Assembly: GCA_947503115.1 (NCBI GenBank)
Contig: CANNCS010000012.1
Location: forward strand, 1 to 54,237
From: an uncultured Marivita sp.
GTDB taxonomy: Bacteria > Pseudomonadota > Alphaproteobacteria > Rhodobacterales > Rhodobacteraceae
DNA length: 54,237 nt
Direction: 5' to 3'
The notes beneath the pieces were generated by a model. The model saw only the letters and a list, made by a program, of their open reading frames with translations, ran no database searches and was not told the origin of the DNA. The translations under genes were made by a program, and so were the position numbers. Shown here piece after piece: positions 54,160-54,237 of the stretch (position 1 is the first letter of the stretch; every line of letters begins with the position of its first letter).

Positions 54160-54237
54160 TCCTAGTGTTCCCCGCCTGACATAGGATTCCCAACGCTGCT
54201 GCGTCGTGGCATGATTGGCGGATGAGACGCTCCGACA

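Noticed and set aside
1-54237. CRISPR arrays, tRNA or rRNA genes
   Set aside because: No regularly spaced direct repeats were seen, and the intergenic gaps are short; none holds a cloverleaf-like sequence that I can support.
54222-54237. An ATG near the right edge as the start of a further gene
   Set aside because: Only five codons are visible and there is no clear ribosome site, so nothing can be supported.

Overview
The window is chromosomal DNA from an alphaproteobacterium, most likely a marine Rhodobacterales (Roseobacter-type) organism. This is an inference from gene content and protein style: an F0 operon (atpI-B-E-F'-F) separate from F1, an RpoH2-type heat-shock sigma factor, a TIGR02186/TauE pair, DUF3576, a BMP-type ABC system, and GC-rich codon usage throughout except for one short insert. 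No tRNA, rRNA, CRISPR array or recognisable defence island was found. Most of the window is core housekeeping sequence.

Layout. 0-2.3 kb: translationally coupled minus-strand genes for a thioesterase, a TIGR02186 membrane protein and a TauE/SafE exporter. 2.4-7.7 kb: a complete BMP-family (nucleoside/simple sugar type) ABC importer. 7.7-9.3 kb: nfu-tsaB-rimI overlapping operon, whose promoter carries a near-perfect Irr-type iron control element. 9.3-13.1 kb: secreted protein, universal stress protein, class IV aminotransferase, VOC protein, trpS. 13.2-15.4 kb: a catalytically dead rhomboid homologue convergent with murJ. 15.4-18.0 kb: an accessory patch with a GTACG repeat cluster, an orphan Phd-like antitoxin and a DUF4214/RTX-like secreted protein. 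18.0-22.0 kb: glnD and an LpoA-like lipoprotein gene. 22.1-24.4 kb: rsmI, yraN, gshB. 24.4-26.7 kb: comM/yifB and a GST. 26.8-33.5 kb: rpoH2, chaN-like, coaBC, dut, a membrane-anchored ThiF/MoeB protein and an M3 peptidase. 33.5-37.8 kb: a hypothetical membrane protein, an ArsR regulator and the F0 operon with a strong bidirectional terminator. 37.8-39.9 kb: yggS and a TPR-sulfotransferase. 40.0-42.7 kb: two tandem porin genes separated by an AT-rich insert with a decayed tyrosine recombinase; the downstream porin has lost its start. 42.9-49.0 kb: DUF3576 lipoprotein, glycosyltransferase, leuS-lptE-holA. 49.1-54.2 kb: a frameshifted GST, a stand-alone Mo/Fe-S formate dehydrogenase alpha subunit, an M20 amidohydrolase and a small membrane protein.

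The most notable signals are: the porin/recombinase-remnant locus; the Irr-type box placed directly upstream of the -35 element of the nfu operon; a 24-bp leader repeat present word-for-word before two unrelated genes (dut and the M20 hydrolase); a GTACG operator-like cluster between murJ and an orphan antitoxin; and a rhomboid-fold protein in which the serine, histidine and oxyanion asparagine are all replaced. I did not find convincing evidence for a wholly new multi-gene system. Promoters, operators and terminators are pattern calls by eye, without scoring.
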